Shown here: in pieces, positions 11,668-21,679 of the stretch
Position numbering within the stretch: the stretch's first letter is position 1
Layout: every line of letters starts with the position of its first letter
From: Amaurobius ferox
Lineage: Eukaryota > Arthropoda > Arachnida > Araneae > Amaurobiidae
Length of the DNA: 64,000 bases
Reading direction: 5' to 3'
Assembly (NCBI GenBank): GCA_951213105.1
Contig: OX578142.1
Location: forward strand, 120,685,354-120,749,353
Notes under the pieces: generated by a model
Database searches by the model: none
The model's input: only the letters and a program-made list of their open reading frames with translations
What the model was told of the DNA's origin: nothing
Made by a program: the position numbers and the translations under genes

Positions 11668-12057
11668 GGGGGCCAACGGCCGTACCGTGCTGAAAACACC
11701 GGTTCTCGTTAGATCACCGAAGTGAAGCAGCATCGGGCGCGGTTAGTACTTGGTGGGTGACCACCTCGGAACGCCGCGTGCTGTTGGCCATCTCGGGTGC
11801 GGTATCCCCGTGGTTTGCGCGCTAGATTTGCACGCTGCCACAAATGCCGCCGTGTTCATGCGGAGTACGATCACGTTAAACATGTGGGTCCGTAAGTCCT
11901 TCCGAGAGGTTGGTGGTAGGGGAAGGAGGGTACGGTCCCTGTGGATGCCTCCCCCACTGGGTTCCGGTCTAAATTGGGAGGCACTTCCCGGTCGTCCATA
12001 CAGTTACCTTACACCTTTCTGGTAGGTCGGACGGTCTGGGTCTCAACAACAACAACA
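11668..12057 (+). mobile_element. SINE with a 5S rRNA head
   Basis: A ~390-bp retroposon flanked by a perfect 14-bp duplication. Positions 11672-11788 match 5S rRNA along its full length: GCCAACGGCC at the start, ACCGGTTCTCGTTAGATCAC in the middle, GGGCGCGGTTAGTACTTG and GGGTGACCACC over the internal control region, and GTGCTGTTGGC at the end. The body (about 11789-12045) matches the SINEs at 16195-16425 and 52209-52495. The tail is (CAA)n. Pol III transcription from the 5S internal promoter is expected for such elements. The frames at 11750-12025 and 11941-12207 are not genes. Confidence 0.9.
11672..11788 (+). ncRNA. 5S rRNA-derived SINE head
   Basis: 117 nt against about 120 nt for 5S rRNA. 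The first and last bases (GCCAACG and TGTTGGC) can pair as helix I. The box A, intermediate and box C regions are all recognisable, with several substitutions. The attached SINE body, the tail and the flanking duplication show it is a retroposed copy and not part of a 5S gene cluster. Confidence 0.85.
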
Positions 12058-12071
12058 ACATCCAGTCTTGG
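12058..12071. repeat. SINE target-site duplication, right
   Basis: Second copy of ACATCCAGTCTTGG. The polymerase reading resumes immediately after it. Confidence 0.9.
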
Positions 12072-12400
12072 AAGTCTACAACTTATAGACTCCCTCCAAT
12101 TTTTTCCTGCCTCTATGGAGAAACTATACTCTAGTTTGGAATCCAATCAGTTTCGAATCATAAAAGAACATTTTACACGTGATCAAGTGGATTTACTGAT
12201 TTACTGACTAGAAAGGGTGTTTACCTCTTTTCTTATATGGATAGTGCTAAGAAGTTTGAAGAAACGAGTCTACTCTCTAAAGAGAGCTTCTTCGGTGATT
12301 TAAAATAGGACTATGCCTACGCCCAACTTGTTTGATCATCCTTGAAGATCAAGAATATGGTAGAATATCATGACTTGTCCATAGTAGCGTAGAGTGGTAT
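12072..12400 (+). pseudogene. Polymerase B remnant, third piece
   Basis: LIDSLQFFPASMEKLYSSL begins directly after the SINE. It is followed in shifting frames by IKEHFTRDQVDLLI, KGVYLFSYMDSAKKFEET and DYAYAQ..KIKNMVEYHDL, in the order expected of the Polinton polymerase exonuclease region. At least two stops and a frameshift are visible. The match ends near 12400, before the polymerase A, B and C motifs, so the catalytic domain is missing from the window. Confidence 0.7.
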
Positions 12401-13783
12401 TTTCGACTGGGGAGAATGAGCGATTGGCGTTTTTACTTGGAAAAGGTTTTCGTATTATAAGTGAAATTTATATTAGAATTCGCATTTTCAATAAGTTTTA
12501 TTTCCTTGGTGAATAAAATATAATAATTTTACGTAAAAATGCTAATAGTGAATGAAATGCACGATATTTTAAAATATATTACTGATGTATAATAAATACA
12601 TACAAAATATAATATTTTAAATGTTATCTTACTTTTAAATTAGTTAAACTTTTTCAACCATTTCATTGAATATGGTCGTTCATAGGAGAGGACATTCTCC
12701 CCTCTTGAATATTCAAGATAATAAAGGCGAGTATCAAGTTAGACGGTGCTGTACACTTTATTCTTAAGTCCCCCCCCCCCCCCCCCCCGCTTTCGGAAAA
12801 CGTTCTAAGTTCGCCCACGTATGAAATAGTGCACTGAAAATTGGTGAGAAATCTGGAACATAAACATTAGTTGAAATATCAATAGTCAATAATGTCCTTA
12901 AACGATATTGTATAATAATTATTTACAAATAATGTACTATGAAAACTTAAATAGCTTATAATTACAACACGAGTATGCTAAGAATCAGCCAGAAAATTAT
13001 CAACCACTTTTATCTAACTGAGATTCTCGTGTAACATGGGATTTTTGACTCCTAAATACGCAAACGGATGCTTCGTCATATTGATGCCGATTTAAAGAGC
13101 TAAGTCTACTTTGCAAACTACTTAAGTTTAATGGTAGTCATTATTAGTATATTTCTTCGTCTTGATATTTAAATGCTAGTTTATTCGTGAAAAATGGCCC
13201 AAATTCTTTAGTATTACAAATAATGATTATTTTCTCCGAATATTAATTAAAAGAATCACATTTGATCCAAAATGGAGGATCCATTAGCCTTGCCCGAGAA
13301 ATGTTTTTTCATCAATTATTGACTGTTTACAAACGGCTGAAAATGAGGGAAGCATTATCCACGTCTTTCTGAAGCCTAGCTTGCATGTTGGTTAATCAGA
13401 TAGGGAGGAGTGGTGTAATATCTATCATGCTTTTCCGCGAAGGCTGGATGCGTTTTAACGGAAAAAATACTTTAAACGTGTCACTTTAAGCAAGTAAAAT
13501 GTAAAAATGTTCTAAATATTACCTATATATTCGAAAGTTATTAAAAAATATAATAAATAGAAACATGTTTAAATAATTCTTTAAACTAGATTTTAAGCAG
13601 GGGAGGATCAGCTTTTTAGCCTCAATGGACGCTACGCCACTGCTTGTACATATAAACTGATATTTTTCTGCTAGTGGACATTTTTGAAAAATTTCCGTGA
13701 TTTGTCAATGAATTATGATGGAATAGAAGCTGCCCACTGTTTAACATTGCCATCTCTTGCCTGGAATGCAGCCTAGTGGAGCA
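12401..13783. other. Intergenic stretch with a poly-C tract
   Basis: AT-rich sequence with a 19-base C run at 12770-12788. No coding region or known repeat was identified. Fragments near 13597-13640 (CAGGGG..., GCCACTGC) resemble hAT ends but form no supported element. Confidence 0.4.
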
Positions 13784-14785
13784 GGGGCGATCATTGGGGT
13801 GGCCGCCTGGACGCGTAGCACCATTGAGAAAACACCCCAAATTATTGTTTTAGTTATATAAATGTATTACAATTTCTATTGAAAAAATCTGAATTTTTAG
13901 TTCAATTAAATCGAGAATTATTGGAAATAAGTGATGGAATATGTCACTAGATGGCAGCACTAAAACTTTCCTGAGAGAAAGAAGACTCTCATGAAAGCAT
14001 AGAATTTTCAGGGGAAAATACGAGTAACACAGGGATATTTGCTTAAGGCCGCGTCCCTTTTACCGCTTTGTCCTGAGCAAACGAATGCTTTGGGAACAAT
14101 ATTAGAAATTTGGCGTGAAAGAAAAAAACATTAGCATTTGATATGTGTTACGTTTTGCGAGCGCTTTTCGCTAAAGAAAAATAGAAGAGTAGTAAAACAT
14201 GAAGAGGGCCCTCTCCAATTGGCTCAGTTTCGATAATTGGCTTCAATTTTCTACATTTAAGAATGTGTGTGTTCTCTTTCCCGTCTTTTTTTTTTTTTAA
14301 TTTAGAAGTTTAAATAAACATTCGAACAAGTGAGTGGATCAAGTGTGTGGGAGAGGGGGGTGTTTATAATATTTTAGGAATTTCTGTCCATCGTGAGTAA
14401 AATGTGGTGTTTGGGACACTCAGTTTGAGGGATCACTTGACTCACCCAGCTGTCTTACTTATTGAAGTTGTTTCGCATTTCGTCATTTCTGATGTAGTGT
14501 GGTTCTGTACCTCGGGAAGAGGGTCATTTCTGATTTGGGGCAGTTCTGTGCTGTGGCTATCTGCTGATGACGAATTCTAATATGCTTGACTTAAAATGAA
14601 TTCTTTAACCTTCACGCGTTTCCTATTTTTGGCATTCCCGTGATCGATAGGTTATTTTTAGTGATATTTTCAGAAATGTTTCGGACATTTAGTTTGAGGG
14701 ATCACTTGATTTACCCAGCTATCGTACTTTTTCAGCTATTTAACATTAAAAAATATCAAAAAATTAAAGAAATTCTAAATGTTTG
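13784..14785 (+). repeat. Dispersed repeat, copy B
   Basis: Collinear with 6152-8076 but without the TTAA-flanked MITE. The equivalent empty site lies near 14085-14100. It starts CAGGGGCG and ends just before the gypsy integrase fragment at 14783. No coding content. Confidence 0.65.
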
Positions 14786-15330
14786 TTAAAATTACGCTGT
14801 CAAGATACAGAGCATTGGATAGAAGTACTACAAAGTGTACTCTTAGGAATCCTTTCCTCAATCAAAGAAGATCTAAAAGCTTTTAGTGCAGAATTGACCT
14901 ACGGCACATCCTTACAATTGCCATGTGAATTCCTACGTGACACATCACTAAAGGACATCCCAAAACATGCACATGAATTCGTTTTAAAACTAAGACGCCA
15001 AATGCAACGACTACGACCAGTTCCCGCTTCACGTCCTTCAAAAAATGATGTTTTTATCCACAAGGAACTCCCCAAGTCAACTCATACTTTTGTACGAAAC
15101 GACTTCGCACGTCGACCGTTGCAGACCCCATACGATGGACCTCTCCCAGTGTATGCACTCACAGACAAATTTTACAGTGGATACCCGCGGACGAAAAAGC
15201 AACATCTGCATTGATCGTTTGAAACCCGTATTTCTACCAAAACCCTTAGAGGACGAAAAAGGAAATCTACATCGGTTTCTGACCAATCATCTTCCACCAC
15301 TACCTCAACTTCTACATTAACAAGGTATGG
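14783..15330 (+). pseudogene. Ty3/gypsy integrase C-terminal fragment
   Basis: 3' end of a gypsy-type pol gene. The frame from 14783 reads HWIEVLQSVLLGI, a well-known block of the integrase core end, then AELTYGTSLQLP, PVPASRPSKND and FVRNDFARRPLQTPYDGPL, the usual chromo-like C-terminal region. A frameshift near 15190 moves the reading to a second frame with IDRLKPVFLPKPLED. No reverse transcriptase, protease or LTR accompanies it, so it is an isolated 3' fragment. It abuts copy B of the dispersed repeat on the left and the hairpin at 15359 on the right. Confidence 0.8.
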
Positions 15331-15358
15331 AAGACAAGATCAAAACATTTGGAACACT

Positions 15359-15450
15359 GTAGCGAACTCTCATAAGGCAGTATTAAATGCCTTGAGCTAA
15401 AGACGTCTACAGCTCAAGGTATTTAATACTGCTTTATGAGCGTTAGCTAC
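15359..15450. repeat. 92-bp imperfect palindrome
   Basis: The arms 15359-15398 and 15411-15450 are inverted copies (GTAGCGAACTCTCATAA... against GTAGCTAACGCTCATAA... read from the other end) around a 12-base loop. A transcript would fold into a 40-bp hairpin with few mismatches. It may be a tiny MITE or a small-RNA precursor. Confidence 0.7.
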
Positions 15451-15624
15451 ATATACAATAATGTTGTATTTACAAATGCAAATTAAATGAAATAAATAAT
15501 TATCTAGAGAAAAAGAAATTTCTGTACTTAACTATAATTTGCTCCATTTTAGCACTTCAGACGTCTTTTTGTACCAAATCATTTGACTGAGGGAAATTTA
15601 AATTAGACTTAAATCCTTTAAGAA

Positions 15625-16080
15625 ATGCATGAATCATTTGATTTAAAATTTCCGGAACCCCCAATAATTTCTCAAGTCTGCGCCTTGTACAAATTTGAAA
15701 CTGCCAAACATTTTAACTACCTGGAATCTCAAATAAACTGTAAAAACATCATTAATTTAGAAATCCAAAAACAAATTATAGCTGTAAATCGCTGTTTTCG
15801 TAGATTAAGAAACTTTTTCAGATCACACCTGATTGGTAGAACAAATTTACAGCAACGTAGAGTACTCGTAAGACCCTTAATTTATGCTTCAGATACCTGG
15901 AATCTCACAGGACATGATGGCTTTGCATCTTTTTTGTGCAGTACGTTTGGCGCAATTTTTTGGAGAATGACATTTGGAGAAGATGCGATTTGGAACTATA
16001 CAAATTACACAGATATTCTGACATAATTAAATACATTAAGGCGGATTTCGAATTTTCTCCATGCATGTTCAAGCATAGGC
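15625..16080 (+). pseudogene. LINE reverse transcriptase C-terminal remnant
   Basis: Two overlapping frames (15625-16023 and from 15936) carry a conserved C-terminal reverse-transcriptase region of non-LTR elements. AKHFNYLESQINCKNIINLE is followed by AVNRCFRRLRNFF, LVRPLIYASDTWNLTGHD and, in the second frame, NDIWRRCDLELYKLHRYSDI. The catalytic palm is upstream and absent. A frameshift sits near 15940. It is a dead fragment; the clade is uncertain. Confidence 0.65.
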
Positions 16081-16189
16081 CATTCTTATTATCACAACCG
16101 CAAAAGATCGCACGTTCGAATCATTTTGGAACTTGTTCGAGTGATAGAATGGAATATGTAGTTTCTTCTGTAGTCAGAACATTTGTATA

Positions 16190-16425
16190 ATATTCAAGTC
16201 CCGGCGATGTCCAAATTATCTCCGCGTCTATACAGAGTATGAGCACGTTAAATCTGTGGGTTCGAAAGTCCTTCTGTGAAGTTGGTGGTAGGGGAAGGAA
16301 GGTGGTCCTTATGGATGTCGCACCCTCCCTCCTGGGTTCTAGTCTAAATTGGGTGGCACTGTCCCGACCGTCCAAATTTTAGACTTTCGGATAGGTCGGA
16401 TCGGATGGTCTAGGTCGAAAAAAAG
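16190..16425 (+). mobile_element. SINE copy, diverged, shared body
   Basis: The body matches the SINEs at 11668-12057 and 52209-52495: GAGCACGTTAAATCTGTGGG, GTTGGTGGTAGGGGAAGGA, TCTAAATTGGGTGGCACT and GGATGGTCTAGG in order. The head keeps only a B-box-like TTCAAGTCCCGGCG near 16192, consistent with a tRNA-type head. It ends in a short A run. The minus-strand frame at 16121-16375 is not a gene. Confidence 0.75.
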
Positions 16426-16494
16426 ATATACCAAATTCATGATACAGTATACCAAACTGACGATTTGATGATATACCAAATTGATGATACACAA
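16426..16494 (+). repeat. ~22-bp tandem repeat, left part
   Basis: Copies of ATATACCAAATTGATGATAC-like units. The array continues after the gypsy element at 28852-28915, so the retrotransposon landed inside it. Confidence 0.7.
16490..16494. repeat. Gypsy target-site duplication, left
   Basis: CACAA, matched by CACAA at 28852-28856. Five bp is typical of Ty3/gypsy integration. Confidence 0.7.
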
Positions 16495-17224
16495 TGTGAG
16501 GAACCCATCATTTTTCGAGCCTATTTTCAGCCATTTTCAGAACAGTTTCAGAGTTCATACACCTTAAGACCGCCTGCATTGCAGTTTTGGAAAACAAGGC
16601 TATAAAACTCTGTCATCATAGTCTGATTTCGGAGAAATGCATTCATTTTGAGTCGTCATCAGAGAAGGGATAACTAATCCCAGAGGGGAGCGTTAGGTGG
16701 TCTATGATATGAAGAGCTTGTAAAAAAAACATTCCAAAAAAAAGCTTAGTCCGGGTGGTCCTCAAACTTTGGACCAGAATATATACACGAAAGAGACGCT
16801 TTTCGAGAGAGGCGAGACAATTTTCGTAGAGACAGGTCGCACTTTTGGTGCTTCTGATGCACAGGTTCTCGCCCTCACCAGAATGTTATTCTGTAACCTT
16901 TGATATTCCTTGTCATGCTATAATAAAAGCTTATTTTCTTTATCAACGATGCCTGTTTTATCCAGACTTGGAGAAATTCATTATTATTTTCATGGTCTTG
17001 TCACTGATTCGAACTCACGAATTTTGAAGGGAACGGCTATGTGCATTTAGGTCGGCACATTTTACTTTAGGTGTGCTGACCGGACTAACGCTACTGAATC
17101 AGCATTCATGCAGAGATCTGAAAGAGAGCCGGAACGTAGAAACAAATTTATAACAAATGGTATCCAGCGGCGGGATCCTTTACAATATGGTATCAAGCAG
17201 CAGGAGAATGATAAATTCATTACA
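16495..17224 (+). repeat. 5' LTR of the gypsy element
   Basis: 730 bp, TG...CA ends. It matches 28133-28851 along its whole length. A CAGCCATTTT insertion near 16530 is absent from the 3' copy. Downstream of position 17224 the sequence AATGGTGGCAGCTGGTGAC lies where a primer-binding site would be expected. Confidence 0.9.
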
Positions 17225-17991
17225 AATGGTGGCAGCTGGTGACAGATCATAATAATTGGACTGTCAAAAGCCATCGGAGTGTCTGAAATGAATGAAGCGC
17301 CTTTGGAGTAGAGCTACGGAGCAACACCAGAGAGGTGAATGACCGCAGGACGGACGCAGAATCCGCAGAGAAGGAAGGACTGAATGATTTTCCCACCCGC
17401 GAATGAAGAAAGTTCCTTTAAGCCCTAGAGTTCCATAATATCCGCAACCCAACACCCGAGCAACGTCGGAGATCAAAGACCGAAGGACAGCAGGAGGATC
17501 GGAGCACCCGCCGAAAACGATTGAGTCCCAACACAGAACCCAGTTTTCCGCAACGAGGGACAGCACCGACGAAAATTGATATCAACAACGGAGGGTGACA
17601 GCAGCGAAGGGGTGAGTGACGATTTTTTACTTTTGGTTACAGTGTAACTCAGGACCTTGTAACAAAAAAAAAAATAGAAAAGGGGAGCTAGGAGATCTTT
17701 TAATCGAGCTAGAATTTTGGCAGGAAAATTGGTTAGCCAAAGCTCGGATTTAACTAATTATATTAGGATTGAGCATTTAAATGAAAAAATATTGTATGTT
17801 TTGTTTAAGGCAGAATAATTTTGTTTTAATACTGTAAACTTTAGTAACGCATATTATTTTCATTTAATACATATTGAGTTCGTTTAAGTTTTAAGTAGAA
17901 CTGAATACAGGAATTTAGCCTCATTAAGAGACTGGTATAGAAAATATTAATACATTATTTTGCATAAGTATAATTATAATTTTATCTTAAC
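17225..17991 (+). other. Gypsy 5' leader
   Basis: Untranslated stretch between the 5' LTR and the gag start. It is purine-rich to about 17620 and AT-rich after. No protein similarity was recognised; the small minus-strand frames here are shadows. Confidence 0.6.
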
Positions 17992-19310
17992 ATGGCATTT
18001 CTGGCACGGGCCCGAAAAGCAGACTTGGCTAAATTAGCGGCCGAACTCGTAGAGTCGGTACCGAAAAATTTAAAAATTGTTGAATTAAGAAAGTTAATTT
18101 TGGAAAGCGCGGATTATGAGGAAGAGCTAGCAGAAGGGATGTTAACAGCTATTATATCTGAAAGAGTGGAAAGGGAACGATTAAATTTTGAGAGAGAACA
18201 ACTGGAGGCTAAAGCAAAATCAGAACGGGAACAATTTGAAGCAAAATTAAGAGAAGAACAGGAACAGTTTAAATTAAACTTAGAATCCCAAGAAAGGTTG
18301 GAGTTAGAGAAAATTCGGGCGGAAAGTCGCAATAGCACAGAGAGTCCGATTGTAAGCGTAGAGGCAGGGGCGCAGATGAGGTTTCGAACGGTGGAGACGG
18401 TCAGGATAATAAGATTGCTAACAGTCAAAGTACCCACACGGTCTGACAAGTGGGCGTATTTTTTCTCAAGTCTAGAGAGGGCATTCGCTTCTGAGAGCGT
18501 ACCGCTTGAATTCAGGGCGACAATTTTGTTAAATTTACTGGGGGACAGAGCGGCGAATTTGCTGATCCAGGTTTCGGAAGAGCAATACGGAAATTAGGAG
18601 GTAGTAAAAGGAGTGGTATTAGAAAATTTTCAACCTTCGCCTCAGGTATGCTTAGAAAAATTCCGGAAAGCGAGCCGTCGGGGAAAATTGCGTTCAGTTC
18701 GCGACTCGGGCGACGTCCATGTGGGACTATTATTGCAAATTAAAGGGGGGCAATGGATTTTGAGACCGTAAACCAATTAGTGGTAGCGGACAAAATTACC
18801 CAGGGACTGGACGTCGAGACCTATGCCCATATAGGTATACGGCAAGGTGATGGGTGGTTTAAGCCCAGGGAACTGGCCAGGGAGTGCGATATGTATTTCG
18901 CGACCAGGGGTAAATCCTATGCGGCGTCGGGGCCAGGAAATGGCAGGGCTAGTGAAAATGAGAAAGAGGAACGGGGTAAATTCCGATCCGAGGGCGAAAG
19001 AGCCCGGAAAAATATTGGGGGACCCGCAAATGGGGGTAAAAAGGGCCAATGTTTTATATGTGGGTCGAAGAACCATTTTAAATGGGACTGTCCTCAAAGG
19101 AGGCAGTGGAGGCCGAATGGTCCAAAGGACACTAGCCGGAGATGGGAAGACAGACGCGCGGCTGACCAAAGGGAGGCTCCACGAGTTACTGACCACAGAG
19201 TCGTAGCCAGGGTGGATGCAGTTCGGGCGGAGTATCCGGAAGTTACGGAGAGGGGACCGCTATGCAAATTAGAGAGGGTGCCGGTGAGCGTCGACGGTAA
19301 GTTGGCGTAG
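17992..19310 (+). pseudogene. Gypsy gag (broken)
   Basis: Capsid/nucleocapsid gene that would package the retrotransposon RNA in cytoplasmic particles. It starts at ATG 17992 with MAFLARARKADLAKLAAELV. A charged coiled coil rich in E, R and K follows at about residues 55-115, then the capsid core. A stop at 18595-18597 interrupts the core, and reading continues in frame with EVVKGVVLENFQPSPQVCLE. At least two frameshifts near 18680 and 18750 move it to the frame at 18753, which ends with the zinc knuckle CFICGSKNHFKWDC (CX2CX4HX4C) near 19050-19095. A further frameshift near 19300 separates it from the protease. Confidence 0.8.
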
Positions 19311-19402
19311 TGGATTCGGGCGCGGAAATTACGGTCGTGAGGAGCGACGTAGCGCCAGGCGAATCGTGGACGGAGGCGGCTATACGTTTACAAGGAGTAT
19401 TC
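19311..19402 (+). pseudogene. Gypsy protease, 5' part, cut by the LINE block
   Basis: Aspartic protease active site VDSGAEITVV followed by RSDVAPGESW and AAIRLQGVF. The coding match stops exactly at 19402 and resumes at 26474 with the duplicated GVF codons, then GPAVECPLINIP. The catalytic DSG is intact. The gene is disrupted by the insertion. Confidence 0.8.
19392..19402. repeat. 11-bp direct repeat, copy 1
   Basis: AAGGAGTATTC, part of the gypsy protease. Further copies lie at 19892-19902 and 26474-26484. Confidence 0.9.
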
Positions 19403-19891
19403 TAATAAATATTTAGGAATATAGGCTAAATTGATTTATTTGGTGATTAACTTTTAGGGATTATTAATTTCTGATGTTTGTATTTTTGTTTGTGTTTTTG
19501 TATCTGTTATGGTACTATTTTGTGTTATTTAGTGTATTGATTTACTTTTTTGTTATATGGTTGGCTCCGAGGTGGAAGTTGTATTTTTATGTTTGGAATT
19601 ATTATTATTACTTTTCATTTATTTATATTCCCCGCCTGTGCGGAAGATTTTTGTAAAAGTCTCCCACGTGGGGCCTTGTTGGGTTTGTTTCTTTTAATAA
19701 ATCCCTCGTGTGTTTCTGGGTCGTGGGCGGCCGCTTGGGGGAGTCGGCGGCCTTCCTTGTCCGGTGGGCTTGGGTTGGCCGTTGGCTCTCCTTTTGTTGG
19801 GGATCGGTTCTTTCCCGGCCCGAGATTTAAGATGCTCGGCCATATTCTTGGCGAGCCCTCGGGTCTGGGCCGCGAAAAAAAAAAAAAAAAA
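19403..19891 (+). mobile_element. LINE 3' end with poly-A, 5'-truncated
   Basis: About 490 bp of non-coding, GC-richer sequence ends in an A run (about 19876-19893) directly followed by the second copy of the 11-bp repeat. This is the normal structure of a 5'-truncated LINE insertion: a 3' untranslated part, poly-A, then a target duplication. Whether it belongs to the same family as the LINE downstream cannot be decided, since that copy lacks its 3' end. Confidence 0.65.
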
Positions 19892-19902
19892 AAGGAGTAT
19901 TC
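19892..19902. repeat. 11-bp direct repeat, copy 2
   Basis: AAGGAGTATTC between the poly-A tail and the 5' end of the large LINE; its first bases merge with the A run. Confidence 0.85.
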
Positions 19903-21679
19903 GGTCCTCCCCAACAATGGCGGCCTTCGTGAAGGTGTTGTTTTCATGAGCTCTTAAAAGAACATAGTTTGTGTGTGTTAGAGATAGTGTTGTGATTGCA
20001 GATTACTATTAGAAGATACCTTGAACCAAGTGGAGTGTTTTGATATAGTTGGTGACTGCCAAGTGTTATTATAAAGGTATATATTAGAGGTTTTAAAATC
20101 TGTTCTCAATGCAATGTTAAGTGAATTCTGTATATAATGTTAAAACTCAGCAATGGCGGATCTGATGCGTAGTTAGTCAATATTGATTTTTTTCCTTCAG
20201 GATTTTTGAAGTTTGAAACCCTTATTATTCGGAATCCATGAGGTGTATATTGATAATTATAATATGATAAATAGTGAAATATTATATACTATATATGGTA
20301 TAAGACTTAGTGGATATAGCCATATAGTTTAGGCCAGAGAAGAATTAAAGTGATTTTCTGCGGTCCTAACTTTGGAAGGAGATAAAAATAAAGAAATAAT
20401 TAATTTAATACCATAGAGTGATATAGATTATACTATAAAGTTTTGGCGATTTAATATCTTTTAGTGAACTAATTAAAAATATTTTGAATTTTGCTGCACT
20501 TGAACCTTTTTCTTGAAAGTCGTGCCAAACTTCCATACTTTGGGAGGTACCAGTTTATGGATTTTTCCTCGGGGAATTTGGTGATAAGAACCCCTTGGGC
20601 CTTGCTGTTCGAGAATATTCTTATAAATTCAGAAGTATTATATTCTAAATCTGATGAGAGATACACTTGGATTGGACGACGGATATAGATTATATTGGCA
20701 GAACACTGATTTTCTGCGGACTTAACTTTTCTATAACTTCTTACTAGTCTAAACAGTCCTAAAAATCTGATATTAGTCTCAGAGTCAGATATTGATATAT
20801 CCTGGGGGTTCCAGCTAATGGTAGACGATACTACAGCTTTATATTTTATAAATATTTAATAGTTTCTTGGTGTGATTCTCCGTCATTGTGATTACGTCAG
20901 TTCATCCGCAGCTTTCTCAGTGCTGATGTCATCATCATTGTGTTTTCCTCTGTGCTTTTTAATGGTATTGCCTTGGCGCTCGGTGTAGTGCATGTGGAGC
21001 TGGGGCTCTTCAACTCTGTGGGACTTAAATTGCCTTTGCTCTTACGTCATTTCTCAGAACAATCGTTGCTTTTGTGTTCCGATTCCCGAACTCTCGTGGA
21101 GGTACTACGAACTTTTGTTTAACCTCGGGTTAAGTATTGACGTCATCCCTGGCCAATGCTCCTTGGAACTGTTGGATTCTTGTGCCTTGGACTTGGGTAA
21201 GCTGTGGTGGAGACAAGCGACTTCAGCCTTGTGAACTTTCTTTGCATTATCTGGTGCTGACGTCGAGTGTTGGGACTTGTCGTCATATTCGATATTTGCT
21301 CAGAGATCTTCAGTGATAGCTAAATAAACTTTCGACTTCCCGGTAATTGGGTGAGATATAATAGATTAATTGAATTAAAGATTAGATATAATTGAATTGT
21401 ATGTTGTGTTAATATATAAGGAATTCTTAAATTGTTTAAACTATATGAAATTCTCAGACTATTTGAATTTAATAAGAGTAAGTGTGTGTATATTTAATTA
21501 AATACTGTTACGGAAGTTAAATATTGACAACTTTGTATATATTTCTAGTGAATACTTTGAAGTGTATTTATTATATGAAAATTGTGTTAAAACTGTATAT
21601 ATAGCTTTTGTTTCTAAGTCGGGAAATTTGTATAAGATAATATAATTTGGCACTGAGTTCAACAGTTACTGGCTCAATC
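19903..21679 (+). other. LINE 5' untranslated region
   Basis: Long non-coding leader before ORF1. Two diverged segments containing GATTTTCTGCGG (about 20350 and 20710) suggest internal duplication, which is common in LINE promoters. Small frames here lack any recognised domain. Confidence 0.55.

Noticed and set aside
11672..11788. A functional 5S rRNA gene
   Set aside because: It is attached to a SINE body and (CAA)n tail, flanked by a 14-bp target duplication, and carries substitutions.
18777..19196. 139-codon minus-strand frame
   Set aside because: It is antisense to gypsy gag, which has the clear zinc knuckle.
19476..19656. 60-codon hydrophobic frame, possible membrane peptide
   Set aside because: It lies in T-rich LINE 3' untranslated sequence, where Phe/Leu/Tyr runs arise from base composition.
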